DNA from: Actinacidiphila glaucinigra
GTDB lineage: Bacteria; Actinomycetota; Actinomycetes; Streptomycetales; Streptomycetaceae
Length of the DNA: 64,000 bases
Direction of reading: 5' to 3'
Assembly: GCF_900188405.1 (NCBI RefSeq)
Contig: NZ_FZOF01000001.1
Coordinates: 620,001-684,000 of the forward strand
A program made the position numbers and the translations under genes. How positions within the stretch are numbered: the stretch's first letter is position 1; each line of letters opens with the position of its first letter. The notes under the pieces are model-generated. The model saw nothing but the letters and a program-made list of their open reading frames with translations, made no database searches and was not told the DNA's origin. Below, one piece after another: positions 28,859-36,593 of this stretch.

Positions 28859-30688
28859 CTAGAAGACCGCCACGCCGCCGCGGGTCAGCTTCCAGTCCTG
28901 CGAGCCGAACCGCGCCGGGTCGATGGCGCCGTTGGCCTGCACCCAGGTGATGATGGTGTTGCGGATCTCCTCGGAGTTCGCCCACACCTGCTGCGCCGTG
29001 GCGACGCCCGGGAAGTTGCCGCCGCCATTGGCCCGGTAGTTGTTGACGGCCAGCACGAAGCGGGCCGACTCGTCGATCGGCGCGCCCTGGAAGAGCACGT
29101 TCGACACGCGGGAACCGGCGGGCCGGGAGATGTCGATGTCGTAGGTGACGCCGCCGACCACGTCGTAGTTGTAGTCCGGCGTGCCGTTCGCGTTCGTCAG
29201 CTTCGCGACGTCGACGGGCGCGTCGGGCGCGGTCTGCACGAAGTAGTTCGCGGAGAACTCGATGTACGCCTTGATCTGGGCGCCGGTCAGGACCCGGGCC
29301 TCCAGGGTGTTCTCGAAGACGTACAGCCCCGCGACGTCGCGGATGGTGACCTGGCCCGCCGGGATGGCCGCGGTGCGCGAGAAGCAGGCCGCCTGCGACA
29401 GCACGGGCAGGGAGGCGTACTCCGTCCCGGCCAGCGCCGTCTTGACCGTCTCGGCCTGGACGAAGTTGATGAAGTCGATGATCGGCGTGTCCTTGTAGGG
29501 CGCCTCCTCCGCCGACATCGCGGCGGCCGAGGTGCCGATCACCTGGTTGACGTAACCCACGACCTCCTTGTGCTCGTCCGCGAGCAGCCGGACGATCCGC
29601 GGGTCCTCCTCGACCGTGTTGGAGTTGAGGACGGACGCGCCCACGGTGACGACCTCCCACTTGCCCCGGACCAGCTCCAGGCCGAAGTCGAAGACGGTCA
29701 GCCGCTGGCCCCACTTCAGCGGCTCGGAGAGCACCACGCCCTGGCCGGTCTGCTTGTTGGCCACCACGTACTCGGGGATCTCGGAGTGGGCGTGGCCGAC
29801 CAGGATCGCGTCGATGCCCGGCACCTGCTCGGCCACGAGCGCCGCCGCGTTCTCGACGTACGGCAGCTGGTCACCGTAGGAGGAGGTGCCGGAGGAGCCG
29901 CTGTGGGCCGAGACGACGACCACGTCGGCGCCCATGGCGCGCAGCCGCGGCACGTACTTCGCGGCCTGCTCCTCCAGGCCCGGGAAGGTCATCTTGCCCT
30001 GCACGTTGGCCTTGTCCCAGATCGCGATGCCGGGGTTGGTCAGGCCCAGGACCGCCACCTTCACGTCGGGCGCGCCCTTCACGCTCAGCCGGTGGAAGGA
30101 GTACGGCGGGAAGGCCGGCCGGCCGGTGCGCGCGTCGAGCGCGTTGGCGCCGAGCAGCGGGAAGTCGCACTGCTCCTCGAACTTGCGCAGCACGGGGATG
30201 CCGTAGTTGAACTCGTGGTTGCCCAGTGCCGCCGCGTCGTAGCCGATGGCGTTCATGGCCTGCGCCATCGGGTGCACCGGACCGTGCTTGGCGGTGATCG
30301 GGTCGATCTTGGCGTAGTAGTAGGACAGCTGGGTGCCCTGGATGGTGTCGCCCGCGTCGATGAGCAGGGTGTTGCCGCGGCCCTTGGCCGCGCGCTGCTG
30401 GGTGACCAGGGTGGAGATCTTGGCCAGGCCGACGTCGTTGTGCGCCTTGTCGTCGTACTCGGCGTCGGTGAAGTAGTCCCAGTTGAAGACGTTGCCGTGC
30501 AGGTCGGTGGTGCCGAGGACGCTGAACGAGTACTTCTTCGGCGCGTGTCCGTGTCCGTGCCCGTTCCCGTGGCGGCCGGTGGCCTGGGCCGGGGCCGCAC
30601 CGGCCACCGCGCCGGCCGTGCCGGCGAGCGCGAGTCCCGCGCCGGTGGCGGCGGAGCGGTTGAGGAAGTCCCTGCGGTTCAGCGGCAT
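28859..30688 (-). CDS. Tat-exported bifunctional metallophosphatase/5'-nucleotidase
   Basis: The 609-residue protein opens with a Tat signal (NRRDFLNRSAATGAGLALAG) and, after cleavage, a His-rich linker GRHGNGHGHGHAPKK. The metallophosphatase domain shows LGTTDLHGN, DAGDTIQG, LGNHEFNYG and VGHAHSEIPE, the ligands for two metals; residues ~380-600 are the 5'-nucleotidase C-terminal domain (NYRANGGGNFPG, FARTAAIPAG-like region). It should release phosphate from extracellular nucleotides or cyclic nucleotides. It stands alone, with a 173-bp divergent region to the next gene in which I see no clear Pho box. Confidence 0.92.
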   Translation of the reverse strand: MPLNRRDFLNRSAATGAGLALAGTAGAVAGAAPAQATGRHGNGHGHGHAPKKYSFSVLGTTDLHGNVFNWDYFTDAEYDDKAHNDVGLAKISTLVTQQRAAKGRGNTLLIDAGDTIQGTQLSYYYAKIDPITAKHGPVHPMAQAMNAIGYDAAALGNHEFNYGIPVLRKFEEQCDFPLLGANALDARTGRPAFPPYSFHRLSVKGAPDVKVAVLGLTNPGIAIWDKANVQGKMTFPGLEEQAAKYVPRLRAMGADVVVVSAHSGSSGTSSYGDQLPYVENAAALVAEQVPGIDAILVGHAHSEIPEYVVANKQTGQGVVLSEPLKWGQRLTVFDFGLELVRGKWEVVTVGASVLNSNTVEEDPRIVRLLADEHKEVVGYVNQVIGTSAAAMSAEEAPYKDTPIIDFINFVQAETVKTALAGTEYASLPVLSQAACFSRTAAIPAGQVTIRDVAGLYVFENTLEARVLTGAQIKAYIEFSANYFVQTAPDAPVDVAKLTNANGTPDYNYDVVGGVTYDIDISRPAGSRVSNVLFQGAPIDESARFVLAVNNYRANGGGNFPGVATAQQVWANSEEIRNTIITWVQANGAIDPARFGSQDWKLTRGGVAVF

Positions 30689-30861
30689 GCGTCGGCTCCT
30701 GGTGTCCGGTGGCGCCCCGGTGGTCGTCAGGGGCGGGATGATCGTCTTTTTGTGGTGTTAACGCGCGTAGATTCTGGCGCAAGGGTGCTCCCGGCAACAC
30801 CCCCGCCAGGTTGCGAACAGATGACTCGTCACGGCCGCGGCGGCCTGGCAGGGTGGGACGC

Positions 30862-31566
30862 ATGACCACAGAACCGGCCAGGACGTACCCGACGCCCGAG
30901 ACCCCGCACGTGGGGGTACGGGGCGAGGCGACCCTCGAGGTCGAGCCCGAGCTCGCCCGGATCGCCGTCACCGTCAGCGCCCGGGGCACCGACCGCCGCG
31001 CCACGCTGGAGGACCTCACCCGGCGCAACGCGCAGGTGCTCGACCTCGTCAAGGGCTGTGCCGACGCCGTCGAGAAGCTGGAGACCGGTGCCTTCGTGAT
31101 CACCCCCGAGCTGCGGGAGCGGGGCCGCGGCGAACGCGTACGGGCCTACCACGGCAGCGTGCGCGTGGGCGCCGCCCTCACCGACTTCACCGTTCTGGGG
31201 GAGCTGACCACCCGGCTGGCCGATCTGGAGCTCACCCGTGTCGACGGCCCCTGGTGGTCGCTGCGCCCGGACTCACCGGCCTACGGCGAGGCCCGCCGGC
31301 AGGCCGTGCGCGACGCGGTGCAGCGCGCCCGCGAGTACGCGGAGGCACTCGGCGCCCGGCTGGTCGCGCTGGTCGAGCTCGCCGACGAGGGTGTGCAGCA
31401 GTCGGCGCCCTTCCGTGCCCGTCCGGCGATGCGGACCGCCGCCTTTGCGGCGCCCGGCGGCGCGCAGGAGACGGCACCCGCCCTTGACATGGAGCCGGAG
31501 CGACAGAGCGTGTACGCGCAGGTCACCGCGCACTTCACCATGACGGCGCCCGACCTGTCGGCCTGA
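30862..31566 (+). CDS. SIMPL (DUF541) domain protein
   Basis: The 234-residue protein fits the SIMPL/DUF541 family: GVRGEATLEVEPELARIAVTV at the start, helices LEDLTRRNAQVLDLVKG, and ARRQAVRDAVQRAREYAEALG with the trailing beta-strand VYAQVTAHFTM. Members are often periplasmic, but no signal peptide is visible here. ATG 30862 follows GGGTGGGA. The function is not established; the gene is isolated. Confidence 0.87.
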   Translation: MTTEPARTYPTPETPHVGVRGEATLEVEPELARIAVTVSARGTDRRATLEDLTRRNAQVLDLVKGCADAVEKLETGAFVITPELRERGRGERVRAYHGSVRVGAALTDFTVLGELTTRLADLELTRVDGPWWSLRPDSPAYGEARRQAVRDAVQRAREYAEALGARLVALVELADEGVQQSAPFRARPAMRTAAFAAPGGAQETAPALDMEPERQSVYAQVTAHFTMTAPDLSA

Positions 31567-31649
31567 GGCCCGCCGCACCTGCGGTGTGCTCATCGGAGCG
31601 GACAGCGGCTCACTTCACCACTTGTCAACAACCGTTAATCAGGCTGACG

Positions 31650-31690
31650 TTGGACAGTCGTATTCCACGCGGTCCCTACTGTGAAGTAGG
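31650..31690 (+). promoter_or_regulatory. Candidate pyk promoter with overlapping palindrome
   Basis: TTGGAC (31650-31655) precedes CCTACT (31675-31680) by 19 bases and TACTGT (31677-31682) by 21. Directly over the putative -10 and start lies a perfect repeat CCTACT-GTGA-AGTAGG (31675-31690), well placed to act as an operator. The pyk ATG is 15 bases further on. Promoter spacing is imperfect; the palindrome itself is certain. Confidence 0.42.
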
Positions 31691-31705
31691 TCATAGGCTC
31701 GCTCC

Positions 31706-33145
31706 ATGCGCCGAGCAAAAATCGTCTGCACCCTCGGGCCCGCCACCGACTCCTACGACCAGATCAAGGGCCTGGTCGAGGCCGGTATGGACGTCGCCCG
31801 CCTGAACATGAGCCATGGTTGCCACGCCGATCACGAGGAGCGTTACCGGCGCGTGCGCAAGGCCGCCGACGAGAGCGGCCGCAGTGTCGGGATCCTCGCG
31901 GACCTTCAAGGCCCGAAGATCCGGCTGGGACGCTTCGCGGAGGGCCCCGTACTCCTTGAACGCGGTGACGAGTTCACGATCACCACCGAGGAGATCGAGG
32001 GCGACCGCCTGGTCTGCGGCACCACGTACAAGGGTCTCGCCGCCGACGTCACGCGCGGTGAGCGGATCCTCGTCGACGACGGCCGCGTCACCCTGGAGGT
32101 CACCGGCGTCGACGGCCCCCGGGTCCGCACCCTGTGCATCGAGGGCGGTCTGATCTCCGACAACAAGGGGCTCAACCTCCCCGGCGTCGCCGTCTCCGTG
32201 CCCGCGCTGTCCCAGAAGGACGTCGAGGACCTGCGCTGGGCGCTGCGCACCGGTGCCGACATCGTCGCGCTGTCCTTCGTCCGCAGCGGCCGGGACGTCG
32301 AGGACGTGCTGCGCATCATGCGCGAGGAGGACCGCCGGGTCCCCGTCATCGCCAAGATCGAGAAGCCGCAGGCGGTCGAGAACCTCGAGGAGATCGTCGC
32401 CGCGTTCGACGGGATCATGGTGGCCCGCGGCGACCTCGGCGTCGAGATGCCGCTGGAGGCCGTGCCCATGGTGCAGAAGCGCGCCGTCTCCCTCGCCCGG
32501 CGCAACGCCAAGCCGGTGATCGTGGCGACGCAGATGCTGGAGTCGATGATCGCCTCCTCGCGCCCCACCCGCGCCGAGGCCTCCGACGTCGCCAACGCCG
32601 TCATGGACGGTGCCGACGCGGTCATGCTCTCCGGCGAGACCAGCGTCGGCAAGCACCCCGTCGAGACGGTCAGGACCATGGGCCGGATCGTCGCCGCCGC
32701 CGAGGAGGACATGCTCGCGGCCGGCCTGCCGCCGCTGACCGAGCAGAACAAGCCCCGCACCCAGGGCGGCGCCGTCGCGCGCGCGGCCGCGGAGATGGGC
32801 GACTTCCTCGACGCCAAGTACCTGGTGGCCTTCACCCAGTCCGGCGACACCGCCCGGCGGCTCTCCCGCTACCGCTCGCCGATCCCCGTGCTCGCCTTCA
32901 GCCCCGAGCCGGCCACCCGCTCCCAGCTCAGCCTCACCTGGGGCGTGGAGACCTTCCTCGGCCCGATGGTGCAGACGACCGACGAGATGGTCGACCAGGT
33001 CGACGAGCAGCTGCTGCGCATCGGCCGCTGCCAGGAGGGCGACGTGGTCGTCATCACGGCGGGCTCGCCGCCCGGTGTTTCGGGGACGACCAACCTCGTG
33101 CGCGTGCACCACATCGGGGAGGACGACTCCCCTTCGCACCGCTGA
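31706..33145 (+). CDS. pyk: Pyruvate kinase
   Basis: The 479-residue glycolytic enzyme converts phosphoenolpyruvate and ADP to pyruvate and ATP. Signatures are KIVCTLGPATDSYDQI at the N-terminus, RLNMSHG, DLQGPKIRLG, IAKIEKPQAVENL with the catalytic Lys, MVARGDLGVEMPLE for the metal and PEP, and MLSGETSVGKHPVE. Length is standard. The ribosome binding site is weak. Its last 92 bases overlap the 3' end of the convergent DUF3068 gene. Confidence 0.96.
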   Translation: MRRAKIVCTLGPATDSYDQIKGLVEAGMDVARLNMSHGCHADHEERYRRVRKAADESGRSVGILADLQGPKIRLGRFAEGPVLLERGDEFTITTEEIEGDRLVCGTTYKGLAADVTRGERILVDDGRVTLEVTGVDGPRVRTLCIEGGLISDNKGLNLPGVAVSVPALSQKDVEDLRWALRTGADIVALSFVRSGRDVEDVLRIMREEDRRVPVIAKIEKPQAVENLEEIVAAFDGIMVARGDLGVEMPLEAVPMVQKRAVSLARRNAKPVIVATQMLESMIASSRPTRAEASDVANAVMDGADAVMLSGETSVGKHPVETVRTMGRIVAAAEEDMLAAGLPPLTEQNKPRTQGGAVARAAAEMGDFLDAKYLVAFTQSGDTARRLSRYRSPIPVLAFSPEPATRSQLSLTWGVETFLGPMVQTTDEMVDQVDEQLLRIGRCQEGDVVVITAGSPPGVSGTTNLVRVHHIGEDDSPSHR

Positions 33146-34103
33146 CGCCGCCGGTGCCGCCCGCGGCCGGGCGGCGGCCGCGCGCCTCCAGCAGGAGCGC
33201 GAGCGACAGCAGCGCGACACCGAGCAGGAGGGAGCCCCACGGCAGGTAGGAGGTCATCAGCAGCACCGCCTGCCGCTGGGAGCTCACCAGGTCGACGGTG
33301 TGCCGGACGTAGTCCTCGCGCATCTTCACGTGCCCGGCGAACGCGGTGATCGGCCGCTGCTTCCCGTCGGTGAAGCGCATCTCCTCGCGGTGGACCTCCT
33401 CCCCGTTGACCGGGGCCCCGGTGACCGGGTCCACCCAGAACATGCGCTTGGTGGTGTACCAGCGCTCCATGCCCATCGCCGCGACGGTCTGCGGGGTGAC
33501 GCCCTCGACCGGCATCCTCTTCGGCAGCGGCACCTTGGTCCAGGGCACGGTCTGCTCGAAGTAGTAGACCTCCAGGCCGCGGAACTCCTGCGTGCCCCGG
33601 TAGTGGATGGGCGCGGAGCTCCGCGCCTGCGCGTCGAAGTAGTAGTAGTCCCGCTTCTGCGTGAGGAAGGGGAACTTGAACTCGACGCCCCGGCGTTCGA
33701 CGGGGTCGCCGTCGACGCTCTCGCCCCCCGCGTGCACGGGCTCCTGCGTGTGCGCGTCGAAGACGTACCGCTCCGGGACCTGGGAGACCATCGCGCCGTC
33801 CGGGCCGACCACGTAGGCGAGCCCGTCCCACACGACGACGTCGCGGCCGGTGGCCCGGTCGATCCTGCGGGCCTCCTCCACATCGCCCTTCAGGGTCTGC
33901 ACGATGCTGACCTTGGCGACCTTCTTCGGCCGCATCGTGCCGTAGTCGAGCAGCGTGGCGTCCCGCGCCTCCAGGACGACCGCCTGGTACTGGCCCGCGG
34001 GGATCTTCGCCAGCCGGGGGAACGCGTACCAGCGGACGAGCGGTGACAGCGCGGTGAAGAACACCGCGAGGGACAGGAGGACCAGGCTCGACCTGCGGCG
34101 CAT
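33054..34103 (-). CDS. DUF3068 membrane protein (PorA-family-like)
   Basis: The 349-residue protein has an N-terminal TM (about 8-25), a large extracytoplasmic domain (VVLEARDATLLDYGTM, VVWDGLAYVVGPDG, RKRDYYYFDAQARSSAPIHY-like stretch, KRMFWVDPVTGAPVNGEEVH) and a second TM (about 286-308). This is the DUF3068 pattern found throughout actinomycetes; the molecular role is unknown. The last ~30 residues, rich in Gly, Arg and Pro, are encoded opposite the pyk 3' end. It follows a 44-aa peptide gene by 12 bp and is probably co-transcribed. Confidence 0.86.
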   Translation of the reverse strand: MRRRSSLVLLSLAVFFTALSPLVRWYAFPRLAKIPAGQYQAVVLEARDATLLDYGTMRPKKVAKVSIVQTLKGDVEEARRIDRATGRDVVVWDGLAYVVGPDGAMVSQVPERYVFDAHTQEPVHAGGESVDGDPVERRGVEFKFPFLTQKRDYYYFDAQARSSAPIHYRGTQEFRGLEVYYFEQTVPWTKVPLPKRMPVEGVTPQTVAAMGMERWYTTKRMFWVDPVTGAPVNGEEVHREEMRFTDGKQRPITAFAGHVKMREDYVRHTVDLVSSQRQAVLLMTSYLPWGSLLLGVALLSLALLLEARGRRPAAGGTGGVSGAKGSRPPRCGARARGWSSPKHRAASPP

Positions 34104-34115
34104 GGGACCGCCCTC

Positions 34116-34250
34116 CTACGGGTGCGCGGGGACGGTGGTGAGCAACGGCTCGGGGGAGGTGCTGCCGTCCGGCGGACCGACCGCGGTCACGAGGAGGACG
34201 ATCGCGAACGCGGCGACGAGTCCGATGGCCGCGGCGATGACTGCGCGCAT
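34116..34250 (-). CDS. 44-residue membrane peptide (SPW_0924-like)
   Basis: A small gene with GGGAGGT 6 bases before its ATG. The peptide has one hydrophobic segment (residues 3-25, AVIAAAIGLVAAFAIVLLVTAV) and a Pro/Thr-rich tail ending LLTTVPAHP. From memory it resembles a small Streptomyces family annotated SPW_0924; function unknown. It is 12 bp before the DUF3068 gene. A 62-codon reading from further upstream ignores the ribosome binding site. The leader folds over that site (34257-34313). Confidence 0.68.
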   Translation of the reverse strand: MRAVIAAAIGLVAAFAIVLLVTAVGPPDGSTSPEPLLTTVPAHP

Positions 34251-34256
34251 GGCCGT

Positions 34257-34313
34257 ACCTCCCGGTCGTACGGCTACGTCGGCTGGGCCGGTGCACCGTA
34301 GCAACCGGGAGGT
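34257..34313 (-). promoter_or_regulatory. Hairpin sequestering the ribosome binding site of the 44-aa gene
   Basis: On the minus strand ACCTCCCGGT (34313-34304) pairs perfectly with ACCGGGAGGT (34266-34257), and the second arm holds the GGGAGGT ribosome binding site. Inside the loop GCTACG and CGTAGC can form a nested stem. The structure starts 24 bases after the transglycosylase stop and ends 6 bases before the peptide ATG. Confidence 0.62.
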
Positions 34314-34337
34314 GAAATGAGAACAGGTTCTACGGCG

Positions 34338-35552
34338 TCAGTTGACCGGGCCGGTGGCGGTGCCGCCCTCGGTCTCCGTCGGCGACGGGCTGTCCCCGGG
34401 GGAGGCCGTCGCGCACGGGTCGGGCGTACCGGTCTGCGACGGGGACGTCGTGTCGGTGGGGGTCGCCGTGGGCGAGCCCGAGTCCGTCGGGCAGGTCGGC
34501 GGGTCCGTCGGGCCGGACGGCTCGGTCGGGTCCGTGGTCGGATGCGTCGGGTCCGTGCTGGGGCCCGTCGTCGGGGAGTCGGTGGGCGAGGGGTGGCCCG
34601 ACGGGGTGCCGATCGTGCCGCTGGCGGACGCGGTCGGGGTGGGCTTCTTCGTCGGCGAGGCGCTCATGGTCGGGGACCACGTCGGCGACGGCGAGGTGGA
34701 GGGCGTCGTGGAGGACGGCGGGCTGTCGGGGAGGTCGCTGCCCGCGTCGCCGATGTCGGGGACGGAGACGACGCCGCCCTTGCGGAAGTGCTCGTACCAG
34801 GACAGGACGGTGTTCAGGTACGCGGTCGAGTGGTTGTAGCCGAGGATCGCCTGGTGCAGGTTGCTCTCGATCGACAGGTCGCGGTTGCCCGCGCAGAGGT
34901 AGCGGCCGGCGGCGAGTGCCGCGTCGAATATGTTGTTCGGGTCGCTGACGCCGTCGTCGTTGCCGTCGGCGCCCCAGGTCTGCCAGGTCGACGGGATGAA
35001 CTGCATCGGGCCGATCGCCCGGTCGTGGACGGTGTCCCCGTCCCACTTGCCGCCGTCGGTGTCCGTGATGTTCGCGAAGCCGTCGCCGTTGAGGACCGGG
35101 CCAAGTATGGGGGAGAGCGTGGTGCCGGCGGAGTCGACGTTGCCGCCGCGCGCCTGGTTGGACTCGACCTGGCCGATCGCGGCCAGCAGCTCCCAGCGCA
35201 TGTTGCAGCCCGGGTCGCTGGCGGCGAGCGCTGTCTCGGCCCTGCGGTAGGCCTCCAGCACGGACGCCGGCAGGCCGGTGCCGTCGGTCGTCACGGTGCC
35301 GGTGCCGGTGCCCGGGGTGGCGGAGCCGCTCGGTATGGGCGTGTTGAGCGGCGGCAGCTCGGTGAAGTAGTCCGACGAACCGCCGTCGATGGGGTCGCCC
35401 GGCGGGGGCACGATCGGGGCGCCGACGCCGGTGTTGAGGACGCCCTGCAGTAGTCCGGGAGCCTGGGAACCCGTCAGCGCCGCCATGGCCGCGGCGGCCA
35501 CCGCGGTGCCCGCGACTCCCCTGCGGATCCGCCGTCCGTACCGCGCTCGCAT
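34338..35552 (-). CDS. Secreted lytic transglycosylase with long Ser/Thr/Pro tail
   Basis: The 404-residue protein has an export signal (residues ~1-30, two basic clusters then Ala-rich), a lytic murein transglycosylase domain (about 95-260) and a low-complexity tail (about 265-404) of Ser, Thr, Pro, Asp and Gly. In the catalytic domain WELLAAIGQVESNQARGGNVD holds the likely catalytic Glu, and RAIGPMQFIPSTWQTWGADG and AILGYNHSTAYLNTVLSWYE are family signatures. It should cleave peptidoglycan glycan strands. GGGAGGGG precedes ATG 35552. The tail could span the cell wall. Confidence 0.92.
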   Translation of the reverse strand: MRARYGRRIRRGVAGTAVAAAAMAALTGSQAPGLLQGVLNTGVGAPIVPPPGDPIDGGSSDYFTELPPLNTPIPSGSATPGTGTGTVTTDGTGLPASVLEAYRRAETALAASDPGCNMRWELLAAIGQVESNQARGGNVDSAGTTLSPILGPVLNGDGFANITDTDGGKWDGDTVHDRAIGPMQFIPSTWQTWGADGNDDGVSDPNNIFDAALAAGRYLCAGNRDLSIESNLHQAILGYNHSTAYLNTVLSWYEHFRKGGVVSVPDIGDAGSDLPDSPPSSTTPSTSPSPTWSPTMSASPTKKPTPTASASGTIGTPSGHPSPTDSPTTGPSTDPTHPTTDPTEPSGPTDPPTCPTDSGSPTATPTDTTSPSQTGTPDPCATASPGDSPSPTETEGGTATGPVN

Positions 35553-35690
35553 ACCCGGTGCCCCTCCCGAAAGCCGTATTGCCCGTCTCCCTGCGTGGCA
35601 ACCCTGGTGACCCTACGGCAACTTCCTGAACGGAGCCACCGTCCCGGACGTCGCATACTGATCGGACAGATGTGTTCCGGAAGAGGTTGC

Positions 35691-36593
35691 ATGCCGTTCA
35701 CGATGAGTCATGCGTTGGCAGTGCTGCCGGGTCTGCGGCAGGACCGCGCCGGCACCGTACGAGGTCGCGGCCCGCTCGTCGCGGCGGCCCTCGTCGCCGG
35801 CTCCTTCGCCCCCGACGTGCCCTTCTTCGCCGACTCGCTGGTGCGGGGCCTGTTCGGCTACGGACAGTTCACCCACGCCCCGCTCGGCGTCGCCCTCGTG
35901 GACCCGGTCATCGCCGCCGCCCTGGTGGGCGGCTGGGTGGTGCTGCGCGGCCCGATGGTGGCCCTGCTGCCCGAGCGCCGGCAGCCGAGGATCGCCGCCC
36001 TGGTGGGTGTCGGCGACCCGGTGCGGCCCTCGGCCCGCTCGGTCGCGGCCTTCTGGCTGTCGGCGGTGGCCGGATCGACGACCCACGTGGTCTGGGACGC
36101 CTTCACCCACCCCGGGCGGTGGGGCGTGCGCCTGCTGCCCGTGCTCGACCACGAGGTGCACGGCACGGCCCTGCACAAGTACGTGCAGTACGGGAGCTCG
36201 GCCGTGGCGCTGGCGGTGCTGGGCTGGTACGGGCTGCGCGCCCTGAGGGCCGCGCCCGATCCGGCCGAAAAGCGCCCCTCCCTCGTGCCCCGGCTCTCAC
36301 GCCGGGCCCGGCGGCTCGCCCTGGCCGTCCTCGGCGCCACCACGGCCGCCGGGGCCGCCGTACGCGCGGAGCAGTGGTATGAGGCGACCGGCGACGCCGC
36401 CGGGATGATCCCGGCCGGACTGTTCGGCGCCGGAGCGGGACTCGCCCTGGCCGCCGCGACCTGCGCCGGCGCGGTGCACCTCACGCACCGCGCCGCCCGC
36501 CGCGACGGCCCGGCGGCGGCCGGTCAGTGGGCCGCCGACTCCCAGTCCGGGCCGACGCCCACGGAGACGTCCAGCGGCGCCCGCAACGGGTAG
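35691..36593 (+). CDS. DUF4184 family membrane protein
   Basis: The 300-residue protein opens MPFTMSHALAVLP and contains FAPDVPFFADSLVRG, THAPLGVALVDPV and HVVWDAFTHPGRWG, which identify DUF4184, a membrane family with conserved His/Asp residues like those of the YfhO/YdjM metal-dependent hydrolases. About six hydrophobic stretches are visible. Function is unknown. AAGAGG lies 4 bases before the ATG. The last 70 bases overlap the 3' end of polA. Confidence 0.85.
   Translation: MPFTMSHALAVLPGLRQDRAGTVRGRGPLVAAALVAGSFAPDVPFFADSLVRGLFGYGQFTHAPLGVALVDPVIAAALVGGWVVLRGPMVALLPERRQPRIAALVGVGDPVRPSARSVAAFWLSAVAGSTTHVVWDAFTHPGRWGVRLLPVLDHEVHGTALHKYVQYGSSAVALAVLGWYGLRALRAAPDPAEKRPSLVPRLSRRARRLALAVLGATTAAGAAVRAEQWYEATGDAAGMIPAGLFGAGAGLALAAATCAGAVHLTHRAARRDGPAAAGQWAADSQSGPTPTETSSGARNG

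Noticed and set aside
30689..30861. A PhoP box upstream of the 5'-nucleotidase gene
   Set aside because: Only one GTTAACA-like unit is visible; the 11-bp direct repeats needed for a Pho box are not.
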